Numbered from the stretch's first letter, positions 36,666-46,284 are shown. The stretch is DNA of 64,000 bases from Tahibacter amnicola (GCF_025398735.1 NZ_CP104694.1:3311001-3375000); one strand, 5' to 3'. A program made the numbers and translations. Notes: generated from the sequence alone by a model not told the origin.

Positions 36666-38393
36666 ATGATTTCTCGCAATCGAGGCCGTCTCCCGCTGGC
36701 TCTCGCGATCGCTGGCATTGTTGCTTCGTTCCCGGGCGTCGCGACCAGTGCTACAGCGGACGCAGCGCTGAGCGATGCGCTGGTCACCGAAAAGCTCTAC
36801 GTGCTGCCAGCGCCCGATACCTCAAAGATGGACACGGCCGACGGCGCCAAAGGAAAACCCTTCCAATACGGCGTCGTGATTCCCCAGAAGATCGACGCGC
36901 TCGCACGTTCGCTGGGCACCTGGGAAGATCTGGGCAAGAAGGACGCCCGCTGGCGCTGGACGGTGGCATCGCCCGGGGCACAGGCGTTGGAATTCCAGTT
37001 CTCCCGCCTGCGCCTGCCCAAGGGCGCCGTCCTGACGCTGCGCGGTGCCGACGATTCCGCCGTGCGCACCATTACGGCCGACGACCTTGCCAATCCGTAC
37101 TTCCGCACGGCATACGTGCCGGGCGAACGCGTGACCTTGCAGCTGGATGTCACGCAGGATGCCCGCTACTTCGTCGAAATGGCGCTCGAATCCGTGACCC
37201 ACGCGTATCGACTTCCGTTCGGCCAGGAAGGAATGGCCATCCGCTCCGCGTCCTGCAACGTCGATGTGGCCTGCACTTCCGGCAACCAGACACAGAACCA
37301 GATCGCCTCCGTCGGTCACTACACCTTCCTCGACGGCGGCCTGAGCTACGTCTGCACTGGCACGCTGATGGCCAATACCAGCATGGACGGGCGGCCCTTT
37401 TTCCTGACGGCCAATCACTGCCTGGAGCAGGAAGTTGTCGCCGATACGGTCGTCGTGTACTGGAACTACGAGAGCGCGACCTGCCGCGTGCCCGGATCGG
37501 CGGCCAGCGGCACGGCGCTCGGAAAGATCTATGCGACGCACACGCAGTCCGGCGCGACCCTGCGCGCCACCTACGGACCGACGGACTTCACCCTGCTGGA
37601 ACTGGACACCGATGCGCCCAGAAACGCACTGCCGTTCTTTGCCGGCTGGGATCGTAGCGCCGGCATGCCTACCTCGACGTACACCATTCATCATCCTAAT
37701 GGGGATGAGAAGCGCATCTCGCGTGACTACAACGCGCCGGCGCCCTCGGGCTACTACCTCGCCGCCAACGTCGGCAGCAGCCATATCCGTGTCGCTGACT
37801 GGGATTCCGGTACCACCGAAGGCGGTTCCTCCGGTGCGCCCTTGTTCAATCCGTCGGGACGGGTTATCGGCCAGCTGCATGGCGGCAATGCGGCCTGTGG
37901 CAACAACTCGCCGGACTGGTTCGGTCGCCTGGCTGAATCGTGGATTGGTGGCGGTAATGCCGGCAGCCGTCTGCGGGACTGGCTGGATCCGATCAATTCC
38001 AATGTGCTCAGTATGTCCGGGCATCACGGCGGCACGAAATACCAGAACACGACCGACACCGGCATTCCCGACAACAACACGCCGGTTGACGTGACCATCA
38101 ATGTGCCGGCCGTCGGAAATGCGGGCAACGTCGGTCCGAACAGCAGTATCCGTGTCCGCATCCAGCACACCTATATCGGCGACCTGGAAGTGAAGCTGAT
38201 CGCGCCGGACGGCGACACCTACCTGCTGCGCAACCTGGCCGGCGGATCCAGCGACAACCTGCACGAGATCTACCTGAAGAACCTGAGTGGCTCGCCGAAG
38301 GCCGGTGCGTGGAAGTTGCGCGTGACGGACAAGTCGCCGGGCGACAGCGGTTGGGTCGACTACTTCGGGCTCGGCGGCACCGGATGGAACTGA
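36666..38393 (+). CDS. Exported trypsin-like (lysyl endopeptidase-type) serine protease with P-domain
   Basis: The 575-aa protein starts at ATG 36666, 7 nt after AAAGGA; a TTG at 36660 is also in frame. The signal peptide ends near SATADA. A propeptide to about residue 200 precedes the chymotrypsin-fold domain, with His about 251 in LTANHC, Asp about 307 in TDFTLLEL and Ser about 389 in EGGSSGAPLF, plus several Cys. This resembles secreted lysyl endopeptidases of Lysobacter and Achromobacter; specificity is inferred. The end (about 470-575) is a proprotein-convertase P-like domain: VPAVGNAGNVGP and YIGDLEVKLIAPDGDTYLL. It likely degrades external proteins. Confidence 0.9.
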   Translation: MISRNRGRLPLALAIAGIVASFPGVATSATADAALSDALVTEKLYVLPAPDTSKMDTADGAKGKPFQYGVVIPQKIDALARSLGTWEDLGKKDARWRWTVASPGAQALEFQFSRLRLPKGAVLTLRGADDSAVRTITADDLANPYFRTAYVPGERVTLQLDVTQDARYFVEMALESVTHAYRLPFGQEGMAIRSASCNVDVACTSGNQTQNQIASVGHYTFLDGGLSYVCTGTLMANTSMDGRPFFLTANHCLEQEVVADTVVVYWNYESATCRVPGSAASGTALGKIYATHTQSGATLRATYGPTDFTLLELDTDAPRNALPFFAGWDRSAGMPTSTYTIHHPNGDEKRISRDYNAPAPSGYYLAANVGSSHIRVADWDSGTTEGGSSGAPLFNPSGRVIGQLHGGNAACGNNSPDWFGRLAESWIGGGNAGSRLRDWLDPINSNVLSMSGHHGGTKYQNTTDTGIPDNNTPVDVTINVPAVGNAGNVGPNSSIRVRIQHTYIGDLEVKLIAPDGDTYLLRNLAGGSSDNLHEIYLKNLSGSPKAGAWKLRVTDKSPGDSGWVDYFGLGGTGWN

Positions 38394-38408
38394 GCCGCTG
38401 CGGATGAC

Positions 38409-38441
38409 GTAGCCCGGGTTGGCCCGCAGGGTTCACCCGGG
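38409..38441. repeat. GTAG-headed hairpin (REP or terminator)
   Basis: GTAG followed by CCCGGGT and, 15 nt later, ACCCGGG. The GTAGCCCGGGT start is typical of Xanthomonadales REP units. It lies 15 nt after the protease stop codon and could also serve as its 3' end. Confidence 0.55.
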
Positions 38442-38669
38442 TGAAATCGCGACCTTGAAAACGCGGCGCAGAAGCACGCAGGGCTGGCAATGCGCTGCAC
38501 AGTGGGCCAGCTCAAGCAGGTGCGCCTTTTTTCTGGCGCTGCGCCCCCTGCAGATCTTTTTTGACGACGCATGTCGTCAGCGCATCGAAAGTCCGTAACA
38601 CCTTATCAGCCGACGCATCGCACCTTCGTTCATCGGCTCTACCCCTATCAAAATACCCTGGAGATTCCC

Positions 38670-40658
38670 GTGAAACGCAACACCTGTTCCCTGGCCATGG
38701 CCGTCATGGCCATCGCCATCGTCACCTCGGGAGCCGTTCTTCCCGGCATTGCCCACGCCGCGGAAAAAGCGGCAATCGGGTTTGCCGAACCAGCCGACGG
38801 CGCGCGCATGGCCAAGGCGCAGAAGACTGCCAATGCCTTGCGCACTGCGTCGGCGTCTGTTCGCAACGCACTCTACAACGCGATCACCGCACGTGGCGGC
38901 CGGCTGGCCTATTCGGAAATGCCGCTGGCGGCTCCCATTCCGGCCCTTTCAGACACCCATGATGCTCAGACAAAGATGCAGCTTGAGCTGCTCAAGCGCG
39001 ACGGCGATCCCGTAGCCGTGCTCTACACCTCCGACGACGATGACGATGTTGGCACTGTTTACCACGGCTACTCTGTCAGCACCGGAGCATCGTTGACCCG
39101 CACCTACAACGAGGTGAACTTCAGCCGCAGCTCCTACCTGATCGTCGATGACCACAGCGAAATCCAGCTGAGCGAACTGGTCGCCGAAGCCAACGCAGAA
39201 GTGCAGACCCAGCTGACCGCCTTCCGTCACACCGGATCAATCGGCGCGCTGCGTTGGGGTGGAAAGCCTGGCGCGCTCCGAATGGAAGCCGAGCCCGGTT
39301 CACGTGATTCGGCCACGTCCATTGCACCGGTGCCCAGCGCCGCTGCGACCAACGGATCCAGGACCTGGCTGACGTCCGTGCTGCACAGCATCCGTGCGGA
39401 TGAAGAGGTAAAGGCTGCAGGTGACGCGGAGATCTACGCCATCGTCGTGGGCTACTCCTACGAGGGTGAACCGCTGATGGAGGTCATCCAGATGCCGTAT
39501 TTCGACCGCCGCTATACCACCTACACGCCGGACCAGGTGATGGTGCAATGGGGCATCCGGGAGAATGGCGTGGTCGACTGGGACCGTGCGCCGTGGTTCG
39601 AAATGATCATCATGGAATACGACCGCAAGGAGAGCTTCCAGGAAGTCATCCAGATTGCGCTGGAAAAGGTCACGGAAGTCGCCGTGGCCGCAGGTGGAAA
39701 TCCCGTGATCGGAATGGCCGGCGCCGCGGCCTCGGCCATTGTCGGGGCCATACCCGATTATGTCTTCCGCGGCGAGGACGACTACCTCGATTCGTTTCAT
39801 CTCCTGCAGTACAACACGCCGTTCAAGGGGCGGGGTGCCGCCAACAATATCCACATTGACCTTGTTCCCCACGAGATGACGTTCAACACCGGCACCGTCT
39901 TTGCCGACCTCTCCGTCAAGCAGATTGTGGCCTCGGGCGGCAGCTTCTATCCGTACCAGAAACTGCCCGCTACGGTCTCCGTCACCAACGAAGGCGTGCT
40001 GCCGTCGGCGAGCTGGTCGGCGAAGTTCTACCTGGTGCCGGCCCTGGGCGGTACGCCGGTCCACATTGCGACGGGTACTGCCGGCAGCCTGAATCACAAC
40101 CAGGTGTTCAACCAGCACGTCGATCTGCCGCTCAACAATGCGGCCGTTACGCCGGGCGCGTACCGCCTGCGCGTGGATATTGAAACCGATGGCGACGTGC
40201 AGCCCACCAACAACTCCAGGACGACCACCTGGTCTGCGCTGATCCATGTGAAGGCGGCGCCGGGGCCGGGGGACCTGATCTGGGCCAAACCGGATCTCAA
40301 GGCGACCTACATCGTCGGGGTGCAGGGCGACTATGACACCAGCGACACAGTGGAAACCTGGTTCGGCTTCAACAATATCGGCGGCGGCGTGGGCGATTTT
40401 GACGTGCACTTCTGGGCCGTGCACCAGTCGACCGGCGTGGTGAAGTACCTGGCCAAGGGGCAGAGCGGCGGACTCACCGCGGGCCAGAGCTACGCCGGCA
40501 TCGTCGACCTGCCGTTGACGGGCCTTGCGCCGGGCCAGCACAAGCTGGTGATGCAGATAGCCGGCGTGCAGGGTGAGGGCTGGACGAACAACAACATCGT
40601 GCCTTCCCTGGGCACGATCAGCGTACGGGCAGACCTGACCGGCGAACTGGGCAATTGA
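38670..40658 (+). CDS. Exported protein with CARDB-like domains
   Basis: The 662-aa protein starts at GTG 38670 (VKRNTCSLAMAVMAIAIV signal, cleaved near AHA); GGAG lies about 7 nt upstream. An unrecognised middle part (about 30-380) is followed by two Ig-like CARDB-type domains: LPATVSVTNEGVLPSASWSAKFYL (about 430-520) and DTVETWFGFNNIGGGVGDFDV (about 550-650), each with the xNNS or xNNN turn near the end. CARDB domains are adhesion or bacterial-surface modules. It follows the protease gene at a 276-nt gap and precedes the ECF-kinase pair. Confidence 0.7.
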   Translation: MKRNTCSLAMAVMAIAIVTSGAVLPGIAHAAEKAAIGFAEPADGARMAKAQKTANALRTASASVRNALYNAITARGGRLAYSEMPLAAPIPALSDTHDAQTKMQLELLKRDGDPVAVLYTSDDDDDVGTVYHGYSVSTGASLTRTYNEVNFSRSSYLIVDDHSEIQLSELVAEANAEVQTQLTAFRHTGSIGALRWGGKPGALRMEAEPGSRDSATSIAPVPSAAATNGSRTWLTSVLHSIRADEEVKAAGDAEIYAIVVGYSYEGEPLMEVIQMPYFDRRYTTYTPDQVMVQWGIRENGVVDWDRAPWFEMIIMEYDRKESFQEVIQIALEKVTEVAVAAGGNPVIGMAGAAASAIVGAIPDYVFRGEDDYLDSFHLLQYNTPFKGRGAANNIHIDLVPHEMTFNTGTVFADLSVKQIVASGGSFYPYQKLPATVSVTNEGVLPSASWSAKFYLVPALGGTPVHIATGTAGSLNHNQVFNQHVDLPLNNAAVTPGAYRLRVDIETDGDVQPTNNSRTTTWSALIHVKAAPGPGDLIWAKPDLKATYIVGVQGDYDTSDTVETWFGFNNIGGGVGDFDVHFWAVHQSTGVVKYLAKGQSGGLTAGQSYAGIVDLPLTGLAPGQHKLVMQIAGVQGEGWTNNNIVPSLGTISVRADLTGELGN

Positions 40659-40682
40659 CGTCGCCCTCTGCGTGAAACGGAT

Positions 40683-40713
40683 GGCCAAGAGCTTGCGTGG
40701 CAGGCTCTTGGCC
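40683..40713 (+). terminator. Hairpin downstream of the CARDB-like gene
   Basis: Perfect 10-bp arms GGCCAAGAGC and GCTCTTGGCC with an 11-nt loop, 25 nt after the stop codon and followed by TTCGTCGTT. It separates the exported-protein genes from the ECF sigma factor. Confidence 0.6.
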
Positions 40714-40871
40714 TTCGTCGTTGGAACCGGACGTGGCTGGCTGTTTCGCAAAGGTTGCGCGTAAGATCGGGCGGCGTGTGTCCGGGGTAGGGCACGGGAG
40801 GACGCCGTCGATCGGGCTCCGCGCCTCCCCGCACCGCGAGCGGCCAATGACGGACCAGGGGAGGGCGCCAC

Positions 40872-41441
40872 GTGGACAGCGAAACGTTCGAGGAGAATCT
40901 GGGTGCCATCACGCAGATGCTCAACGGCGACTCGGGCGGCAAAGGGGCCATCGACCAGGTCTTCCCGCTGGTTTACCAGGAACTCAAGGCCATTGCCCAC
41001 CGCCTGCTGGCACGCGGCGGGTCATCCACGGTCACCCCTACCGTGCTGGTGCACGAGCTGTATTCCAAGCTCAATGCGAGCGAACAGCTGAGCGTCGAGG
41101 GAAAACGCCACTTTTTCTCCCTGTGCGCGCGGGTCATGAAACAGATCATCGTCGACTACGTTCGCCAGAAGGCGGCCGATAAGCGCAGTTCTCCGGGTGT
41201 TCGCGTTGAACTGGGCGATGTGGACGCGATGGAGCTGGGAGCGCCGGAGAACGTGCTCGCCATCGAAGTGGCCCTGAAGGTGCTGGAATCGCGGGACCAG
41301 CGCCTGGCCCAGATCATCGAGTACCGGGTCTTTGGCGGACTGGAACTGGAGCAGATTGCAGAGCTCTACGGCGTCACGTTGCGGCAGATACAGCGCGAAT
41401 GGGTGAGGGCGCGGATCTGGCTGACCGATAGCCTGGTCTGA
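40872..41441 (+). CDS. ECF-type RNA polymerase sigma factor
   Basis: The 189-aa protein has sigma region 2 (IDQVFPLVYQELKAIAHRLL, HFFSLCARVMKQIIVDYVRQ) and region 4 (LEQIAELYGVTLRQIQREWVRARIWL). The sequence style (TPTVLVHELYSKL, ADKRSSPGVRVELGD) is that of the TIGR02999-like group of ECF factors, which often precede Ser/Thr kinase genes, as here. No anti-sigma gene is adjacent; control by the kinase is plausible but inferred. It starts at GTG 40872 after AGGGGAGG. The gap to the kinase gene is 126 nt. Confidence 0.9.
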   Translation: MDSETFEENLGAITQMLNGDSGGKGAIDQVFPLVYQELKAIAHRLLARGGSSTVTPTVLVHELYSKLNASEQLSVEGKRHFFSLCARVMKQIIVDYVRQKAADKRSSPGVRVELGDVDAMELGAPENVLAIEVALKVLESRDQRLAQIIEYRVFGGLELEQIAELYGVTLRQIQREWVRARIWLTDSLV

Positions 41442-41567
41442 GCGCCGCCCCGGATGTCGTTTCCGCGGCGCGGCCGCGTATTGGATGTCATCACGCCGTT
41501 GCCGCCACGACGGCATGGCATCCCCGTCCGGGAACACGTCGGCCGATCTGCCAGGAGATTACGCACT

Positions 41568-43976
41568 ATGAATGGAACCGCGTCAGATCCGGAGGATTGG
41601 GCCAAGCTCGACCAGTTGCTCAGCCACGCCATCGACCTGGAGGAGAGCGATCGCGTCGTCTGGCTGCGTGATCTGCGGCGGGATGATCCCGTGGTTGCCG
41701 CCCGTATCGAACGACTCCTGGCCCTGGCCGACACGGGTAGTGTGCTGGATGTACTGATGTCCCAGCCCATGCTCGAAGGGGCATTGGCGCAATTCACGGA
41801 CGTGAGCAGCGGGACGCGTTTCGGCAGCTGGGTCATTCAGCGTCACCTGGGCGTTGGCGGCATGGCCGAGGTTTACCTGGCGCGGCGCGGCCTGGAGGAG
41901 GGTGAGCAGTTCGCTGCCCTGAAGCTGATCGCCACCGGCATGGCGCGCCCTGATGCCTTCGGCAAGTTCATCCGCGAGGCGGCGATCCTGTCGCAGCTCA
42001 ACGATCCGCGTATTGCCCGTCTCATTGACACCGGCCGTGCGGAGGACGGGCGGCCGTGGCTGGCGATGGAATATGTGGACGGTGATCCGCTCGACGTCGG
42101 TTGTGACCGTCGCGGCCTTGGCGTCCGCGAGCGCGTCGGATTGCTGATCGAAGTGGCCTTGGCTGTCGACCACGCGCATCGGCATCTGGTGGTCCATCGC
42201 GATATCAAGCCGGCCAACGTACTGCTGTGTGCTGACGGAAACGCGATCCGTCTGCTGGATTTCGGTATTGCCAAAGTGCTGGCGCATACCGACCAGGACC
42301 CGGCCAGCGCGACCCGGGTCTTCACGCCACATTTCGCCAGCCCCGAGCAGCTGTCGGGTGCGCCAGTGGGGATCGCCAGTGATGTTTACCAGCTTGGCGT
42401 GCTGACCTATCTGCTGCTGACCGGAACGCGACCGTTCCGGGCCGTGGACCAGAACCCGGCGGCGTTAGTGGCGGCCATGCAGGAAGGGGCCGTTCCGCCG
42501 AGTGTCGCTGTCCTGGCAAATCCCGAACGGCAGCTGGCGCGTACGGGTGTCCGTGCGGAACGCGTGTCGGCCATCCTGGAGGGTGATCTCGACACGATTG
42601 TGCGCAAGGCGATGGCCGGCGAGCCGGAACGGCGTTACCTGAGCGCGCGCGACCTGGCAGAAGACCTGATCCGCTGGTGTAACGCAGAAGCCATTGCTGC
42701 GCGACCCGATGCCTGGTACCGCGCGACAAAACGGATCCGCAGACACTGGGCCATTGTCACCGCTGCGGCGCTGGTCCTGACCTTGGTCGTCGCGTATGCC
42801 TTGACGGTGACGTGGCAACGCGAAGCGTTGCAAGTGGAGCGGGACGCCGCACGCAAGGCTCTGGCCCGCGCCGAGATGACGCGTCGATTCCTGATGCGCG
42901 TCATTGGAACGGCCAACCCTGTTGGCGCTCAATCCGGTACACGGAATATCAAGGAAGCATTGATCGAGGCAACCGATGCCGTGGAGACGGAATTTCGCGG
43001 CCAGCCGGAAGTCGCTGCCGAGGCCTATGCGGAACTTGGGCAGACATTCCAGGGAATGGAAGATCCGGTGAATGCCGAGCGGGCGTTCCGACGGGCCCTG
43101 GATAGCGTGCCGGCCGGTGCGGCGCCCGATGCGCGCACGGTCAGTCTGCTGGCCATTGCCCTGGCCGACCTGGGCCGCGTGGACGACGGCAAGGTATTGA
43201 TCGACCAGAACCGCGAGCGTATCGCCTTGCATTTCGGAGAGGCCTCCAACGAGCACGTGCTCGCGCTCTACGCCACCGCGCGCGTGGGCAAGGCCTTGCT
43301 GAAAAGCGCATCCGACAAGACCGCGCTTGAAGCGGAAATCATCGCAGCGCTCCAGCGTGCACTGGCGCTGCACAACACCTTGCATCCGCCGGCGGCCAAC
43401 GGGTTGGACCATGAGGTGGACGGCGTGCGGTCTGATATCGAGAGTGCCATCGGTGAGGCGCTGCTGCGCGCTGGAAAGATGGAGGAGGCGGTGGTGTATC
43501 TGCGTCGCCACTACGGATTGCAGCTACGCATGCATGGCCCCGCGGCGGCGCGGACGTTGAGTGCCCGCATGAATCTCGCCACGACCTTGCAAAAGCTGGA
43601 GAAGTACGCCGAATCCGGCGCACTGCTGGCCGGCCTGGTGGAGGCCATGCGGCGCGCCTACGGCAGTGAACCCAACCGGATGGTCGCATTCGCGCTCGGT
43701 GCACTCGGCAATCAGGCGCGACTGACCGGCGCGCATGCGGACGCTGCCGGATACTGGGCCAGCGCCGAAGCCGAAGCGGCGGGCGCGATGGGGGCCGATC
43801 ACCCGTGGCTGGGCACCGCGCGGTTCCGCCAAGCAGAAGCGCTGGCATTGGACGGGCGACGCGAGGAAGCCATTGCGATGCTGGAAGAGCTCACCCGGCG
43901 GCAAGGCAGAACCGATGACCTGGTCACGCGGGCCAGTGCCTTGCTGGCGAGTACGCGTGAAGGCGGCGCTCGGTAG
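41568..43976 (+). CDS. Membrane Ser/Thr protein kinase with C-terminal TPR-like region
   Basis: The 802-aa product starts at ATG 41568 (AGGAGA 9 nt upstream). N-terminal 80 residues unknown; the kinase domain is about 85-345 with the Gly-loop LGVGGMAEVYLA, Lys in ALKLIA, the catalytic loop HRDIKPANVLL (Asp about 212) and DFG about 231-233. All residues needed for activity are present. A single membrane helix (about 395-417, AIVTAAALVLTLVVAYAL) is followed by helical TPR-like repeats (about 445-800; EVAAEAYAELGQTFQGMEDP). It probably acts with the sigma factor at 40872-41441; the target is unproven. It resembles Hanks-type kinases with periplasmic repeat domains. Confidence 0.9.
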   Translation: MNGTASDPEDWAKLDQLLSHAIDLEESDRVVWLRDLRRDDPVVAARIERLLALADTGSVLDVLMSQPMLEGALAQFTDVSSGTRFGSWVIQRHLGVGGMAEVYLARRGLEEGEQFAALKLIATGMARPDAFGKFIREAAILSQLNDPRIARLIDTGRAEDGRPWLAMEYVDGDPLDVGCDRRGLGVRERVGLLIEVALAVDHAHRHLVVHRDIKPANVLLCADGNAIRLLDFGIAKVLAHTDQDPASATRVFTPHFASPEQLSGAPVGIASDVYQLGVLTYLLLTGTRPFRAVDQNPAALVAAMQEGAVPPSVAVLANPERQLARTGVRAERVSAILEGDLDTIVRKAMAGEPERRYLSARDLAEDLIRWCNAEAIAARPDAWYRATKRIRRHWAIVTAAALVLTLVVAYALTVTWQREALQVERDAARKALARAEMTRRFLMRVIGTANPVGAQSGTRNIKEALIEATDAVETEFRGQPEVAAEAYAELGQTFQGMEDPVNAERAFRRALDSVPAGAAPDARTVSLLAIALADLGRVDDGKVLIDQNRERIALHFGEASNEHVLALYATARVGKALLKSASDKTALEAEIIAALQRALALHNTLHPPAANGLDHEVDGVRSDIESAIGEALLRAGKMEEAVVYLRRHYGLQLRMHGPAAARTLSARMNLATTLQKLEKYAESGALLAGLVEAMRRAYGSEPNRMVAFALGALGNQARLTGAHADAAGYWASAEAEAAGAMGADHPWLGTARFRQAEALALDGRREEAIAMLEELTRRQGRTDDLVTRASALLASTREGGAR

Positions 43977-44025
43977 ATGCCACTGCCGCGCTTCCGCTAA
44001 GCGCGCCGAGACCGCTCTTGAATTC

Positions 44026-44056
44026 GTAGCGTGTGGTCGCCGCAGGGGACCGCACG
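44026..44056. repeat. GTAG-headed REP hairpin (family II), copy 3
   Basis: GTAG plus CGTGTGGTCGCC and GGGGACCGCACG around GCA, nearly the same as the copies at 36295 and 36400; one stem pair is mismatched. It lies between the convergent kinase and delta-60 genes. Confidence 0.7.
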
Positions 44057-44091
44057 GCCGGGCCCTGCAGATCACCGCATGCCGTCGGTCT

Positions 44092-45471
44092 TTAATCGAA
44101 ATCGTCCGCAAATAGATAGTTGCTGGCGATGCGTCCTACGAGGTAATCCGTGTCCAACGCGTCCGTGCAGTTCGCACTGACGTCCCCCACGAATACCGGT
44201 TTTCCCATCCAGACAGTCATCCGCGCGAAGCTCTGGCGCGACTGCTGCGTGGGACATTCTGCGTGACGGTATTGCGCCGTGCCTGCGCCTGTTGGTGTAA
44301 ACGCGCCTTCGACGCGATCGCGCATGGGTGTTTCGCCGATGGCTGCCATGGCGAAGTAGACGCCGACGTCCGGCTGGTTGAGCGCGGCAGCCACTGCGGC
44401 GCCATACATCACCCTGCCTCCTGGAAGAACAGTGACTCCCTGACGGCCGTAATGCGTGCTGACGGTCGCTGCGGATTCGGCCAGCATGGGATATGGCAAA
44501 GGCAGCACGGTGCGGCCACCCGGGCGGAAGACGACCAGGGCAGGGTGAACAACATTGCCAGGTGGCAGGATCATCGCCGGGGCGACGAAAACCCCGGGAC
44601 GGACCGAGCGGCCAGGTCCCACCAGTACGTTACCGGTCCCGGGCAGTGGGGCATCTACCGGCGCGGACTCCCACGCGAGGCTGGCGTAGTTCAGGCCCGC
44701 GCGGAACGGCACCATGCGCGTCTCGCCCGCGACTGTCTGAAGTCCTTCGCCGTAGATCCAGATGCGGCCGTCCGTGCCGACCTCACCGCCGCTCGCCGCT
44801 GACGTCGAGGGATGATCGAGCACTGCCACGGATGCGATCACGCCGGTGGCGGTGATGCGCGCGGCAAACGCACGGTCACTCGACCCGGTCGTGCTCAGCC
44901 GGACACGCCCGGTAACGAGGATATCGCCGTTCGACAGCATGTTCAGCCCCAGCGGCTGCTCGTCCGAGAGCGTGCCTGCCTGGTATGCATCGAGGTCGAG
45001 CATGACGACGCCGTCTTCGCTGAAGCCTGGATCCAGCTGCCCGTCGCTTCTGCTGATCCGGAAAATCTGGATGTTCTGGTCTGCTCCCGGGGAAAGCCGG
45101 TGTGATCGGGCCACGACCAGATTGCCATCCGACTGGCATAGCCCCGGTGGCTGGTCGGCGTCGATTCGCTTCAACAGGAACGATGCCTTGCCCTGCGAAC
45201 CGAACGACGTATCGTAACTGCCGTCGGCCCTGACACGGGCCGTTACGATGCGCTCGCGCTGCGACGCTTCGCCCACCACCGTCAACGTGTCGCCCGCGGA
45301 CGGACAGGCCACGATGGCCGCGTCCGCCAGCCCGCTGTTGTTGACGGGTAGAAAGCCGTAGTGCGCCATGCCGCCAGCGCCGAAGGTCGGGTCGACGGGG
45401 CCCTCATGGGCTAACAGCGCGGGGCTCGCGCAGGCAAGAAGGGCTGCAGTGAACCAGGTCGGGAAACGCAT
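44092..45471 (-). CDS. Exported delta-60 repeat protein
   Basis: The 459-aa protein has a signal peptide (MRFPTWFTAALLACASPALLA, cleaved near AHA) and repeats of the delta-60 type, with VDPTFGAGG, YDTSFGSQGK and LDPGFSEDGVV spaced about 60 residues apart, as in predicted seven-bladed propellers of unknown function. The final residues are NYLFADDFD, similar to the ends of 214-1617 and 32048-36217. The ATG at 45471 gives the only strong signal peptide. Substrate or binding partner unknown. Confidence 0.8.
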   Translation of the reverse strand: MRFPTWFTAALLACASPALLAHEGPVDPTFGAGGMAHYGFLPVNNSGLADAAIVACPSAGDTLTVVGEASQRERIVTARVRADGSYDTSFGSQGKASFLLKRIDADQPPGLCQSDGNLVVARSHRLSPGADQNIQIFRISRSDGQLDPGFSEDGVVMLDLDAYQAGTLSDEQPLGLNMLSNGDILVTGRVRLSTTGSSDRAFAARITATGVIASVAVLDHPSTSAASGGEVGTDGRIWIYGEGLQTVAGETRMVPFRAGLNYASLAWESAPVDAPLPGTGNVLVGPGRSVRPGVFVAPAMILPPGNVVHPALVVFRPGGRTVLPLPYPMLAESAATVSTHYGRQGVTVLPGGRVMYGAAVAAALNQPDVGVYFAMAAIGETPMRDRVEGAFTPTGAGTAQYRHAECPTQQSRQSFARMTVWMGKPVFVGDVSANCTDALDTDYLVGRIASNYLFADDFD

Positions 45472-45698
45472 GGAGGACGTCCTGTACAGGGGTACAGAAC
45501 GCAGTACGCAAGGTGGCTGCGTTTCCTCCGGACGTGGCGGGAGGGCGCGCCAACGGTGGGCGAAGCTCAGCGCGCACAGTGGTAGCGGGGCGCAGGTAAG
45601 AAACTGAGCGTGTTGACCCCGATCGTCCGCACTTCTCCCGCCAACCGGAGCGGTGATTACGTCGTTTTCACGTTGGCGACGAGTGATCAGGAGTTGGA

Positions 45699-46235
45699 AT
45701 GAAACGTGCTATTGCAGTTGTCTTGAGTCTTGCCATTTCTATGGCCGTGCAGGCTGCTCAGCCACTCGTCTTTACGACGGAAGACAGCCCTACGGATCGC
45801 AAGACAGTCACCATCCAGGGCGACGTTGTGACGTCGGTGCGTACGAAGGATGGTGCGCGTGAGACGACGCAGTTTATTCGTTCTGCGGACCAGTTCATCA
45901 TCACCCGTACGGATGCTGCCTCGGTATCAACCACTGTCATCGATCTTGCCGTTGCAGACGCGATTGCTGAAACGGGTCCGCATGCGTCGGTGGACACACT
46001 GGGCAAGAAAGCGGCACCGGACACTTTGAAACTGGTTTCGGGCCACCCGCGTGCTGACGGCAGTGGTTGTGTTCGTCTGCGGATGCAAGTGATCTCTGCT
46101 GCCAACGATATGGCCTTGTCATGCGGTGGAACCAGTCCAGGCAATCAAGCCAATTGCAATGCCGCGATCCAGCGGTATCTTGCGGCAACCTCGTCGCTGG
46201 CTAGTGCGGGCAGCAGTCCGGGCGGGCGCGATTGA
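45699..46235 (+). CDS. Small exported protein of unknown function
   Basis: The 178-aa protein has a signal peptide (MKRAIAVVLSLAISMAVQA) and a short mature part with no domain that I recognise; three cysteines (CVRLRM, LSCGG, NC) could form a disulfide. AGGAGTTGG precedes the ATG at 45699. It is isolated, between the delta-60 gene on the opposite strand and the transporter. Confidence 0.6.
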   Translation: MKRAIAVVLSLAISMAVQAAQPLVFTTEDSPTDRKTVTIQGDVVTSVRTKDGARETTQFIRSADQFIITRTDAASVSTTVIDLAVADAIAETGPHASVDTLGKKAAPDTLKLVSGHPRADGSGCVRLRMQVISAANDMALSCGGTSPGNQANCNAAIQRYLAATSSLASAGSSPGGRD

Positions 46236-46258
46236 GGTCAGCGTATTGCGGTGACCCG

Positions 46259-46284
46259 GCGGGTGAGCTGGCTATCTCACCCGC
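46259..46284. terminator. Hairpin downstream of the small exported protein gene
   Basis: Perfect 9-bp arms GCGGGTGAG and CTCACCCGC around CTGGCTAT, between the convergent genes at 45699-46235 and 46401-47336. Confidence 0.5.
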
